A stretch of 49,713 nt of DNA from Candidatus Epulonipiscium sp. (lineage in GTDB: Bacteria > Bacillota > Clostridia > Lachnospirales > Defluviitaleaceae): NCBI GenBank assembly GCA_012521395.1, contig JAAYML010000030.1, positions 1-49,713 on the forward strand. Reading direction: 5' to 3'. Under the pieces are notes generated by a model, which did no database searches, was not told where the DNA came from, and worked only from the letters and a program-made list of their open reading frames with translations. A program made the translations under genes and the position numbers. Below, piece by piece: positions 1-6,940 of this stretch. How positions within the stretch are numbered: the first letter of the stretch is position 1; each line of letters begins with the position of its first letter.

Positions 1-102
1 TATTTCTGTACTGGGCGTTCCCGGATAAGCTGAAGCTACTCTTACACCTGCTTCATAAGCACCTCTTGCCACCCCTTCATTACCTAAAATCAATTTTTTC
101 AT
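1..102 (-). CDS. iorA: Indolepyruvate:ferredoxin oxidoreductase alpha subunit, N-terminal fragment
   Basis: Only the first 34 codons are inside the window; the gene runs off the left edge. The fragment starts [19 protein letters not shown] and continues to [11 protein letters not shown]. This is the pyrimidine-domain start of IorA, the thiamine-diphosphate subunit that oxidatively decarboxylates indolepyruvate and other aryl pyruvates, passing electrons to ferredoxin. The YPGTPSTE stretch is characteristic of the family. A GGAGGG ribosome site lies 7 bases before the ATG. The partner iorB would be expected beyond the window. Identification rests on a short but distinctive piece. Confidence 0.85.
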   Translation of the reverse strand, partial: MKKLILGNEGVARGAYEAGVRVASAYPGTPSTEI

Positions 103-205
103 AAAATCCCTCCATCAAAAATTCATTACTGGTCTGCAAATAAAAATATTTTTCTCTCTAAGAATTTTCTCTACAAAAAAAATATAATTCTTATAGCGAT
201 TTATG

Positions 206-232
206 TTGTATACACAGTACTTATGTTATAAT
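206..232 (+). promoter_or_regulatory. Candidate promoter, extended -10 type
   Basis: TGTTATAAT at 224-232 is an extended -10 element (TG one base before TATAAT). A poor -35 (TTGTAT, 206-211) sits 15 bases upstream. It would drive the NlpC/P60 gene at 369. The rest of 103-368 is AT-rich and shows nothing else I can name. Confidence 0.4.
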
Positions 233-368
233 AGCACTTTTATCGACTGATAATCAATAGTAATCCTTATTTTTGTTTTTCTTTTTGAAAACATGGAATA
301 GTTTTGAAAAAAATTAATCATACTAAGAAAAAATACTAAAATAATCCATTAATCTCTGGGAGGCTAAT

Positions 369-1112
369 ATGGAGAAATTAAATCAAATGAAAATTAACCG
401 GTTAATAACCCTTTTTATGATTTTTATCTTAAATAATTCCTTGATTTACGGCGAAATAAAAGAAGCTGAATGGTCTATGGAAAGATATAAAGATTCAAGA
501 CTTGCTATCGTCAATGAAAATGAAATTAATATATGGCAATTTCCAGATACTGATTCAAAGGTTTTAGCTAAAGCCAATCAGTTGGATGTTATCTTAGTTA
601 CCGGCAGATATCAGGACTGGTACAGAATTCATTACAAATACCAAACAGGTTGGATATTTTCAAAATATGTTGAGGGATTTAATCTTCATCTTTTACCTGA
701 GATTACCCCAGTGAGCAGTGAAGATTTATTCAGAAGGCAAATTGTTGATTATGCTAAAAAATTTATTGGAACACCTTATAAATATGGCGGTACTTCTTTA
801 GAAACAGGTGTTGACTGTTCTGGATTTACCCAGGCCGTGATGAAAGAATTTGATATCTCTTTAAAGCGAAGCTCGAAAGAACAGGCTATGAACGGAATTC
901 CGGTAAAAAGAGAAGAACTTAGCCCCGCTGATTTAGTTTTTTTCGACACCTCTGGAACAAACAACGGAAAAGTATCTCACGTTGGTTTATATATTGGTAA
1001 CAATCGATTCATCCATGCCACAAGTTCAAAAGGTGTAAAAATTGATAATTTGTCACAGCCCTATTACAACCGGGCCTTTGTTAAAGCGATATCGGTAATT
1101 GGTCAAAAATAA
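369..1112 (+). CDS. Secreted SH3-NlpC/P60 peptidoglycan endopeptidase
   Basis: A 247-residue cell-wall hydrolase. Residues about 10-28 form a hydrophobic signal segment. Residues about 43-103 look like a bacterial SH3 domain, with conserved GRYQDWYRI and TGWIFSKY stretches. Residues about 123-245 are the NlpC/P60 cysteine peptidase, which cuts gamma-D-glutamyl links in peptide stems. Visible catalytic residues are Cys150 in VDCSGF, His204 in VSHVGLYIG and probably His216 in FIHA. The start is set by GGGAGG 7 bases upstream. It is a single gene with its own terminator at 1113-1140. A role in growth, separation or spore germination cannot be distinguished from sequence. Confidence 0.9.
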   Translation: MEKLNQMKINRLITLFMIFILNNSLIYGEIKEAEWSMERYKDSRLAIVNENEINIWQFPDTDSKVLAKANQLDVILVTGRYQDWYRIHYKYQTGWIFSKYVEGFNLHLLPEITPVSSEDLFRRQIVDYAKKFIGTPYKYGGTSLETGVDCSGFTQAVMKEFDISLKRSSKEQAMNGIPVKREELSPADLVFFDTSGTNNGKVSHVGLYIGNNRFIHATSSKGVKIDNLSQPYYNRAFVKAISVIGQK

Positions 1113-1140
1113 GTTAGGAATTTTTCCTAACTTTTTTTTT
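1113..1140 (+). terminator. Intrinsic terminator of the NlpC/P60 gene
   Basis: GTTAGGAA and TTCCTAAC form an 8-bp stem with a 3-base loop, followed by nine T residues. Confidence 0.85.
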
Positions 1141-1188
1141 ACCTTTTTTGCTTCATTATTTTTTCGTCATCTTGTGACATAATTCGTA

Positions 1189-1216
1189 ACATTTTGTAAG
1201 ACAACTTCATATTATA
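1189..1216 (+). promoter_or_regulatory. Candidate sigma-K promoter of the three-paralogue operon
   Basis: AC at 1189-1190 and CATATTATA at 1208-1216 are separated by 17 bases, matching the known sigma-K pattern AC-N16/17-CATAnnnTA. The first gene starts 34 bases after the -10. Sigma-K drives late mother-cell coat genes, so this hints at a spore role. The match is a short pattern and could be chance in AT-rich DNA, but two other units in this block have similar sequences. Confidence 0.45.
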
Positions 1217-1249
1217 TATTAGAACAATGTCAAAGAAAGGAGGTTTTTA

Positions 1250-1723
1250 ATGAATACCTTACAGCCATTTCAAATAACGAATGGAATTATCAGGGATTTT
1301 TCTTTTGACGTCTTAAATCCAAACATAACAAATAGCACAGACTCCAGAGTTCCTATTGTAATCACCGCTGCTGATCCCCCTGTGATTCTGGCCCAAATCA
1401 CCATAGATATCCCTGAGAAAAAAAACGCTGTATGGCTATTTGCAAGCCTGGGATTTAGTGCAAGATCAGATTTAACAGGTCCTGCTGCTATATTCAGAAT
1501 TTGGAGAGGCCATCCAAGTAATGACTTTGAAATCTTTAGTACAGCAGACAATGGTCAGGGCAGTATAACAGTCGGAACTTTTCGTAACAGTAGTTTTACC
1601 ACTGTCGATCAGCTTATCAATGTAAAATGCTCCAGAATCACCTATTACTTGACGGTTGAAAGCAATGTAGCAACTCAATTGACCTTTAATGGGCCCATTA
1701 GCTTTATTGCTGTCAGTATCTAA
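1250..1723 (+). CDS. Uncharacterised protein, tandem paralogue 1 of 3
   Basis: A 157-residue protein of unknown family, starting after AAAGGAGG. It shares an architecture with the next two genes: an N-terminal block with LNPNITNSTDSRVP, a central FRIWRGHP block, a TADNGQG motif, and a C-terminal YYLTVES...GPISFIA block. The alternating short hydrophobic stretches suggest an all-beta, jelly-roll-like fold. It has no signal peptide or membrane segment and one Cys. The three genes form a tight operon with gaps of about 30 and 20 bases. With no secretion signal, a sigma-K-like promoter and Cys-rich neighbours, a spore-surface protein is the favoured guess. I do not recognise a named family. Confidence 0.85.
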   Translation: MNTLQPFQITNGIIRDFSFDVLNPNITNSTDSRVPIVITAADPPVILAQITIDIPEKKNAVWLFASLGFSARSDLTGPAAIFRIWRGHPSNDFEIFSTADNGQGSITVGTFRNSSFTTVDQLINVKCSRITYYLTVESNVATQLTFNGPISFIAVSI

Positions 1724-1753
1724 GTATGAATCATAAATGAAAGGAGGTTATCT

Positions 1754-2239
1754 ATGTCTTCAAGCTTTCAAATTAATATTGAAAGACTCAGCAACTTTGC
1801 ATACGATACCCTAAATCCCAATATTTCTGACAGTACGGATCCCAGAGTACCCATTCCTCTGGACAATACAACAGGAGAAGTCATCTTATCAACCATTCGC
1901 TTACCGGTCCAAAAAGAAAAATCCTTCATCTGGTTAAGTGCTACTGTAGGTTTCAGAGTCAATGGTCCGGACGCCTCCAACCCACCTGCCGCTATGATTT
2001 TCAGAATATACCGAGGAAATCCCGATACAGGAAACTTGATTTACACAACAACTGACAGTGGTCAGGGGGATGCAGGTGAACCAACATTTCGTACAACCAA
2101 TCTCAATCATGTCGATACGCAAAAAAAGACCTGTTCCTGTGTCAGCTATACTTTAACCGTAGAAGCCGTTGATATTGAAAGTATCGATATCATTGGACCC
2201 ATTACCTTTACTGCTGCAGAAATTCTTGATTCAAATTAA
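1754..2239 (+). CDS. Uncharacterised protein, tandem paralogue 2 of 3
   Basis: A 161-residue paralogue of the flanking genes, starting after AAAGGAGG. Conserved blocks are LNPNISDSTDPRVP near residues 20-33, FIWLSATVGF, FRIYRGNPDTGNLIYTT, a DSGQG turn, NHVD, and YTLTVEA followed by IIGPITFTA at the end. These align with the same order and spacing in paralogues 1 and 3. No signal peptide is present. The sequence has two cysteines close together (CSC, about residue 127). It is closer to paralogue 3 than to paralogue 1 in the STDPRVP and GxPDTG motifs. Function is unknown; a structural spore-layer role is inferred from context only. Confidence 0.85.
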   Translation: MSSSFQINIERLSNFAYDTLNPNISDSTDPRVPIPLDNTTGEVILSTIRLPVQKEKSFIWLSATVGFRVNGPDASNPPAAMIFRIYRGNPDTGNLIYTTTDSGQGDAGEPTFRTTNLNHVDTQKKTCSCVSYTLTVEAVDIESIDIIGPITFTAAEILDSN

Positions 2240-2258
2240 AAAAGAAAGGAGGTCTGAA

Positions 2259-2726
2259 ATGGCAAATCCCTTAAAAATCCGTTTAGGAAAACTGATTCAG
2301 TTTATTTTTGATATATTAAGGCCCAACACATCCAATAGTACGGACCCCAGAGTACCCGTCATACTGCCGCCTGCCAGTGAGCCTGTCACCCTCTCCTGTA
2401 TTACAGTCCCTGTGTCTAAAGAATCGCCCCTTGTCTGGTTAAGCGCTACGATAGGCAGTCTTTCCGTTTTTTCTTTAGATCCGTCCCGTTTAGTTTTTTC
2501 CATCTGGAGAGGTCAGCCAGATACAGGAGAATTGATTTTTTCTACCGCCGACAATGGTCAGGGTAATGGAACATCCAGGACAACGACTTTTACCCATGTG
2601 GATCAACCAAACAGAAGATTTTGTAGAAAAATCACTTACTGTTTGACCGCGCAAGCCTTCGATAATGAGGATAACATCAATATTATAGGTCCTGTAACTT
2701 TTACAGGCGCTTCTATAAAAAATTAA
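2259..2726 (+). CDS. Uncharacterised protein, tandem paralogue 3 of 3
   Basis: A 155-residue paralogue. The open frame extends upstream to 2169, but AAAGGAGG lies directly before the ATG at 2259, and that start gives a product that aligns end to end with the two preceding proteins, so 2259 is chosen. Shared blocks are STDPRVPV, LVWLSATIG, FSIWRGQPDTGELIFSTAD, NGQG, THVDQ, YCLTAQA and IIGPVTFTGA. As in the others there is no export signal. It ends the operon at a strong hairpin (2721-2750). The repeated conservation of NGQG and STDPRVP suggests a conserved fold surface rather than a catalytic site, since no conserved His, Cys or acid cluster stands out. Confidence 0.87.
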   Translation: MANPLKIRLGKLIQFIFDILRPNTSNSTDPRVPVILPPASEPVTLSCITVPVSKESPLVWLSATIGSLSVFSLDPSRLVFSIWRGQPDTGELIFSTADNGQGNGTSRTTTFTHVDQPNRRFCRKITYCLTAQAFDNEDNINIIGPVTFTGASIKN

Positions 2727-2750
2727 GTGGGGATGATTCCCCACTTAATT
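2721..2750. terminator. Bidirectional intrinsic terminator
   Basis: AATTAAGTGGGG and CCCCACTTAATT form a 12-bp stem with a 6-base loop between two convergent genes. It overlaps the end of the plus-strand gene and serves the minus-strand gene ending at 2761 as well. Confidence 0.85.
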
Positions 2751-2760
2751 TCTTATTCTT

Positions 2761-3267
2761 TTATTCTTCTGCTGAACAACAACTCTCACAATATACAACC
2801 GTTAACAAACCTTCATCAGCAGTTCCGCCTTCAATTGTTGCCGTTACGGTCGCTCCCCCTGCTCCTACACAAAGCGGTCGTGTTAAAGCCGTTTCAAAGT
2901 TTACTCCAGCAACTCCAGCATCTTCTGCTACATAAAATCTTTGACAGAAAATATTTTCTGTGCCATTGTTAACCGTTATAAGTATGGAATCAAAATCATC
3001 AGCACTTCTGCCAGAAACAAAGATTTCTGTGATACAGGAATTTGCCGGTAATATTACAGCAATCTCAGCGTCTCCTTCTTCTGCTGCTTCACAAACGGAA
3101 TTAGCGATACAAAAAGCAGATCTTTGTTCATTGATAAGTTCCTCTAATTTTCTTATAACGCAGCAACAGCATGAATTTAAAGTTTTTTGAAGCCCGTTAA
3201 TGGCATTGGATATAATGCATTTTTTATCGTCGATACAGTCTCTCCTGTGTTCTCTACACTTACTCAA
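2761..3267 (-). CDS. Small Cys-rich protein, putative spore-surface component
   Basis: A 168-residue protein with 15 cysteines: 4, 11, 17, four in a row at 33-36 (SCCCCV), then 53, 59, 78, 108, 133, 160, 163 and 164. The N-terminal third is charged and Cys-rich. The remainder looks like a beta-sandwich (AEIAVILPANSCITEIFV, then GGATVTATIEGG). No signal peptide. The start is TTG, chosen because AAGGGGG lies 7 bases upstream and no in-frame ATG is near. Cys-dense, non-secreted small proteins in spore formers are often coat or exosporium cross-linking proteins, which is the basis for the tentative role. I do not recognise a named family. Confidence 0.8.
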   Translation of the reverse strand: MSKCREHRRDCIDDKKCIISNAINGLQKTLNSCCCCVIRKLEELINEQRSAFCIANSVCEAAEEGDAEIAVILPANSCITEIFVSGRSADDFDSILITVNNGTENIFCQRFYVAEDAGVAGVNFETALTRPLCVGAGGATVTATIEGGTADEGLLTVVYCESCCSAEE

Positions 3268-3344
3268 ATTAATACCCCCTTATTCTTTGCAAATTATGCA
3301 TAATATTGTTCAGGCATTCATAAAATTATAAATACTAATTACTT

Positions 3345-4160
3345 TTAATCTTCATCATAATCGTCTCTGTCAGAACCGGAACCGCGTCTTCCACATCGTG
3401 CATCATTTTTTTGAGGCGGATTAAAAATATCAAATGGGAAATCCATATTTTCAAAAATGCTGCATGGATCCACAGAAGCAACTTCATCACATTCTTCTGG
3501 TTCACAGAAGCCACTGGATTCAACCAATAAATTAACCAACCTATATAGTTTTATAATTGTAAATAAGCCAATGGTCAAATTAATTTCTCCTATTGCTTCC
3601 TCGCCGCACTCACAAGTTAAGCCATCGTTTGTATCAATTTGTGCATCTAAAAGCATAGCTTTTGCTTCTACCAATACATAAGGTGCAGCTTCCAAAACAT
3701 GAGATTCCGGAGCAAATAAATTGCTGGAAATAGCAATGTCTGAACCTTCACTTCCATACAATTTTACTGTTTTCTTGAAAGCAGTGCCTGCTTCCATGGC
3801 ATCTCTTTCAACACCGTCGCATGTAATGGCAATCGGGCATCCATCGCCATCTAAAAAGCTAAGTTTAAACTTAAAGAAATACTTCACATGTACAAAATAG
3901 TAGTCTGGATTAAATACATCTTGTTTTCTGTCCGTTTCAATTTTTGAAATCTTAAAGTCTTTTACAGCAATATCCACTGTTCCTACTGGTAGATTAATAA
4001 TAGAGCCTCTTCCTGCAGCAATGATTTGATCACCTACAACACATTCTCCAGATTCTAACGAGAATACTCTATCCAGCATTTCAGGTGTCAAACAGTCCTG
4101 TTGTCTGCATTGGTCATATACCTTTAAGGCAATAATACATTCGTCGTCTCGTCTACCCAT
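3345..4160 (-). CDS. Clostridial VYDQCRQQDCL-type protein, putative spore coat
   Basis: A 271-residue protein of a type I have seen often in clostridial genomes but without an assigned function. Hallmarks are the N-terminal CIIALKVYDQCRQQDCLTP (residues about 8-26), a central beta-rich region (VHVKYFFKFKLSFLDGDGCP, then KTVKLYGSEGSD), and a C-terminal block of GLFTIIKLYRLVNLLVESSG, FCEPEECDE and FENMDFPFDIFNPPQ. The tail is charged (RGSGSDRDDYDED). No signal peptide. AAGGGGG precedes the ATG. The C-terminal half resembles that of the gene at 4351-5295, so the two are probably diverged paralogues. A distant relation to SPOCS-type morphogenetic proteins is possible but unproven. Confidence 0.85.
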   Translation of the reverse strand: MGRRDDECIIALKVYDQCRQQDCLTPEMLDRVFSLESGECVVGDQIIAAGRGSIINLPVGTVDIAVKDFKISKIETDRKQDVFNPDYYFVHVKYFFKFKLSFLDGDGCPIAITCDGVERDAMEAGTAFKKTVKLYGSEGSDIAISSNLFAPESHVLEAAPYVLVEAKAMLLDAQIDTNDGLTCECGEEAIGEINLTIGLFTIIKLYRLVNLLVESSGFCEPEECDEVASVDPCSIFENMDFPFDIFNPPQKNDARCGRRGSGSDRDDYDED

Positions 4161-4218
4161 ATAATTTCCCCCTTAATTCTGTTTTTAATTAATTGATTTT
4201 TATGTTCTTACTCAATAC

Positions 4219-4245
4219 CATAATATGTTTTGATAAAAATAATGT
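4219..4245 (-). promoter_or_regulatory. Candidate sigma-K-like promoter
   Basis: On the minus strand, AC (4245-4244) is followed after 16 bases by CATATTATG (4227-4219). This matches AC-N16/17-CATAnnnTA except the last base. It lies about 60 bases before the start of the gene ending at 3345. Confidence 0.4.
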
Positions 4246-4290
4246 GCCATTTTGAAGAAAATTTCAGGAAATAAAAGTATTATAAAACTT

Positions 4291-4334
4291 AGATAAAAAT
4301 ACACTTCTCAAATTTGAGAAGTGTATTTTTATCT
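4291..4334 (-). terminator. 44-nt perfect palindrome, probable terminator
   Basis: Two 22-base arms meet without a spacer: the core is CACTTCTCAAATTTGAGAAG and the outer arms are AGATAAAAATA and TATTTTTATCT. As RNA it would form a long hairpin flanked by A and U tracts just after the gene that stops at 4351. It works best as a terminator for that gene. The perfect symmetry could also be a protein site. Confidence 0.7.
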
Positions 4335-4350
4335 GTCTTTTCAGGCCCGT

Positions 4351-5295
4351 TTATGATCTTTTCTTTCCACATTCTTCTGCAGGAGTAGGATCTTCTACTG
4401 CTGAAAATCCATGTTTAATGGATTTAGGCTTGCAGCAAAGTTCAAGAGGTTGAATGCTTTGTTCAAGAAGATCTCCTTCAACAAAGTCAAGACATGCATT
4501 TTCTGCTTCAATATCCACTGGAATACATTTAGGTGGAACACAGAGACCCTTATGAGGTATTTTATATTGCACGAAGTAGATAGATTTCAGATAAATGGTT
4601 AAGCCAATCGCTGCAGATAAGGAATCAATATCCAGATTAACAACCTTTGCTAAAGCTTGAGCCACAAGACCTTGACGAAGTGCATTGTTTCCTTCAGAAC
4701 CATTTTCAACAAAACCTAAAAAGCTGATTACAGGAGTGCAATCTCCGTTTAAGTTGTAAGAAACGCCATAAGGTGCATAAATATCAACAGAAATTGAGAC
4801 TGGATTTGCATCATTGTCAAAGTAAGGATCTTCTTCATTGCCAGGCAAATATCTAATCGTGAAACATTCTTCGTCAATTACCCTGCAATTTCTGTCGATA
4901 ACTTTAGCTGCAAAGGTTACATCGATTTCTGTTAAGGTTACCCTTACACAATTAGGTCTTCTTACTAAGGTTTCAACATTAGAGCCATCATCATTGCAAA
5001 AATTAAAATCAATGTCGATAACCTTTAATTCAATGCCTTGAACATCGTCTCTTTCGAAATCCACATTACAAAATATTTTATCTAAATTATCCACTACTCT
5101 GCAAAGATTAATTCCACATTCGTCAAATACAACTGGTGCAGCTACAGTTAATAATTTAGGTTCTCCTAATGGTGGGCAAACACATGCGTCTTCTGCAGGA
5201 TTTATGATTTCATCTGGTTTGCATACAGGACATTCACCTGCTGTGGGTCTTTGAAAGAATCTGCCTCTTACCTGGTTGTTATTACAACATGCCAT
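4351..5295 (-). CDS. Cys-rich protein related to the 3345-4160 product, putative spore coat
   Basis: A 314-residue protein without signal peptide, starting MACCNNNQVRGRFFQR after GGAGGG. The N-terminus holds several cysteines (CPVCKP, CVCPP). The middle is beta-rich with many Asp and Val. The C-terminal region has GLTIYLKSIYFVQYKIPHKG, LCVPPKCIPVDIEAENACL and VEGDLLE, which parallels GLFTIIKLYRLVNLL, FCEPEECDE and FENMDFP of the neighbouring gene product, so I treat them as distant paralogues. At least 20 cysteines are present. A candidate sigma-K promoter lies at 5339-5366. Role in the coat or exosporium is inferred from context, composition and promoter, not from a recognised domain. Confidence 0.83.
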   Translation of the reverse strand: MACCNNNQVRGRFFQRPTAGECPVCKPDEIINPAEDACVCPPLGEPKLLTVAAPVVFDECGINLCRVVDNLDKIFCNVDFERDDVQGIELKVIDIDFNFCNDDGSNVETLVRRPNCVRVTLTEIDVTFAAKVIDRNCRVIDEECFTIRYLPGNEEDPYFDNDANPVSISVDIYAPYGVSYNLNGDCTPVISFLGFVENGSEGNNALRQGLVAQALAKVVNLDIDSLSAAIGLTIYLKSIYFVQYKIPHKGLCVPPKCIPVDIEAENACLDFVEGDLLEQSIQPLELCCKPKSIKHGFSAVEDPTPAEECGKKRS

Positions 5296-5338
5296 AAATA
5301 ATTCCCTCCTTATTTTTTTAATGATTTAAATTCAATAT

Positions 5339-5366
5339 TATACTATGTGAAAATTGTCGACTGTGT
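5339..5366 (-). promoter_or_regulatory. Candidate sigma-K promoter
   Basis: Minus strand: AC (5366-5365), 17 bases, then CATAGTATA (5347-5339), a full match to AC-N16/17-CATAnnnTA. It lies about 45 bases before the ATG of the Cys-rich gene at 5295. This is the cleanest of the three such sites in this block. Confidence 0.5.
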
Positions 5367-5433
5367 TACTAAACATAAAAAATATTTTCCTGAATATACA
5401 TAATATGATAAAAAGGAGTTTAGGAGGTTTAAT

Positions 5434-6792
5434 ATGGCATGCTTTTTAAAAAATCCTGACGGGACTTTAATAATGGTTAATTATAGTCCCAGAAAAGGCT
5501 TATATTATCAAATTTTTATGGATGATCATACTTCTCGTCCTAATTTATTACTGGCCAATGGGACTTATGAATATTCCGCTTTTTTAGATGAGAATAGTAA
5601 TTTACATGTCATTGCAAAAAATGATAAAAGTCAAATCATCCATTTTCAACTTTTATCAAATAAAATAGAAAAAGAAATCATTCTGGACGATTACGCCAAT
5701 GAATTTAAAATTAGCGATATATTCGCTTTATCCTTCAAAAACCAGGTCCATTTGCTTTACTATGCCGATAACCCTTCTACCAAAAATACAGAACTAATCT
5801 ATCAACTGCTTAAAAAGCCCTATTGCGCTCCTGTCCCCTTAGGTGAAATCCCTAACCGTGAAATTAATTTTGATTGCATCAGACAAAAAGATAATGTTTT
5901 GCTTTCTATGATTAGTAAAGAGCAAGACGATTATACAATCAACATTAAAGCTTTAAATCCTCAGTCAAATAAATGGGTTGATTTTTATCAGCCAGTAAAA
6001 TCAAAATTTCCTGTAAAGTATTGTAAATTGATTTTGGATCAATCTGGTATTTGCCACTTGCTCTATATTCAGGAGCAATATGGACAATATCAGTTAATTT
6101 ATAAAAATAATAAAGAAGGCTGGTCCAACAGTCACCCTTTATATTCCTGTGGTTATTTTATTAAGCCGGTTTTATTCATTTATCAAGATGCTTTATGGAT
6201 TAACTGGAATGAAAATGGTACTTTTAAATCCCTTTTATCCGTTGATATGGGAGATAGTTTTTCAGAAACAATTCACAATTCTATACAAGATTCTGGTGCA
6301 AGCATACATTATTATGAGAACAAGCTCTCTGACAGCCCATTAATTTGCAACCAGCTTTACGGTATCAGTCATTATCCCCCTCAATTTGTTCTTCTTTATA
6401 ACCTGGATATGGACGGCATCCATCCTCATTTAAAGGTCAATAATGAATTGAAACTATATCTTACACATATTAAAAAGCAATTAAATATTTCTGTATCTAA
6501 AAGAAAATTGGAAGAAGAAAATCATCGTCTTAAAGACGAGTTAGAAAAGATGACAAATATTCAAATGGATATAAGCCATCAATATAACGAACTGGCAGAA
6601 TTAGCAAGAAAAATACAAGAAGAAGGTAAAAAGTGGCGTAATCTATATAAAGAAGCAAAATCAGAAATAGAATTTCACAAGAAAAGAATTAAGCAATTAG
6701 AAAAAATCTCAGAAGCAAAAATAAGTACCGAAAATCAGAAACAGGTTGAGCTTCCTAAAGAAGATGAAAAAAAAGAAAAAGAAAAAATATAA
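5434..6792 (+). CDS. Propeller-like plus coiled-coil protein, paralogue 1 of 2
   Basis: A 452-residue protein starting after AGGAGG. Residues 1-335 are built of short repeated beta-rich units containing aromatic and Asp/Asn turns, for example SGICHLLYIQEQYG and DALWINWNENG, plus one Asp-box-like SVDMGDSF at 269-276. This suggests a six- or seven-bladed beta-propeller. Residues about 340-440 are a long charged coiled coil, ending in a Lys/Glu-rich tail. There is no signal peptide, no membrane segment and no catalytic set of sialidases. The gene at 6941 has the same architecture. Located in the putative spore-surface block; it could be a scaffold linking layers. Function unknown. Confidence 0.85.
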   Translation: MACFLKNPDGTLIMVNYSPRKGLYYQIFMDDHTSRPNLLLANGTYEYSAFLDENSNLHVIAKNDKSQIIHFQLLSNKIEKEIILDDYANEFKISDIFALSFKNQVHLLYYADNPSTKNTELIYQLLKKPYCAPVPLGEIPNREINFDCIRQKDNVLLSMISKEQDDYTINIKALNPQSNKWVDFYQPVKSKFPVKYCKLILDQSGICHLLYIQEQYGQYQLIYKNNKEGWSNSHPLYSCGYFIKPVLFIYQDALWINWNENGTFKSLLSVDMGDSFSETIHNSIQDSGASIHYYENKLSDSPLICNQLYGISHYPPQFVLLYNLDMDGIHPHLKVNNELKLYLTHIKKQLNISVSKRKLEEENHRLKDELEKMTNIQMDISHQYNELAELARKIQEEGKKWRNLYKEAKSEIEFHKKRIKQLEKISEAKISTENQKQVELPKEDEKKEKEKI

Positions 6793-6830
6793 ATAGTATT
6801 ATTTCTTTTTTACAAATCATATAAATGAAT

Positions 6831-6854
6831 TAGGGCAGATCTTGTCCTGCCCTA
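6831..6854 (+). terminator. Intrinsic terminator between the two propeller-coil genes
   Basis: TAGGGCAG and CTGCCCTA form an 8-bp GC-rich stem with an 8-base loop. The T-rich stretch that follows is broken up (GTTTAAATTGCTTTTT), so termination may be partial. Confidence 0.65.
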
Positions 6855-6940
6855 GTTTAAATTGCTTTTTCTAAATTTCAATTTTAATACAAGCTTATAA
6901 TATAAAAAATTCAGCCAAATAGGCGGAATGGAGGGCTTCC

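Noticed and set aside
2169-2258. Thirty extra N-terminal codons for the third paralogue
   Set aside because: They overlap the end of the second paralogue, have no ribosome site, and do not align with the other two copies; AAAGGAGG sits just before 2259.
1250-2726. BclA-type collagen-like exosporium proteins
   Set aside because: No Gly-X-Y repeats and no exosporium leader motif; only the general idea of a beta-rich spore-surface domain is kept.
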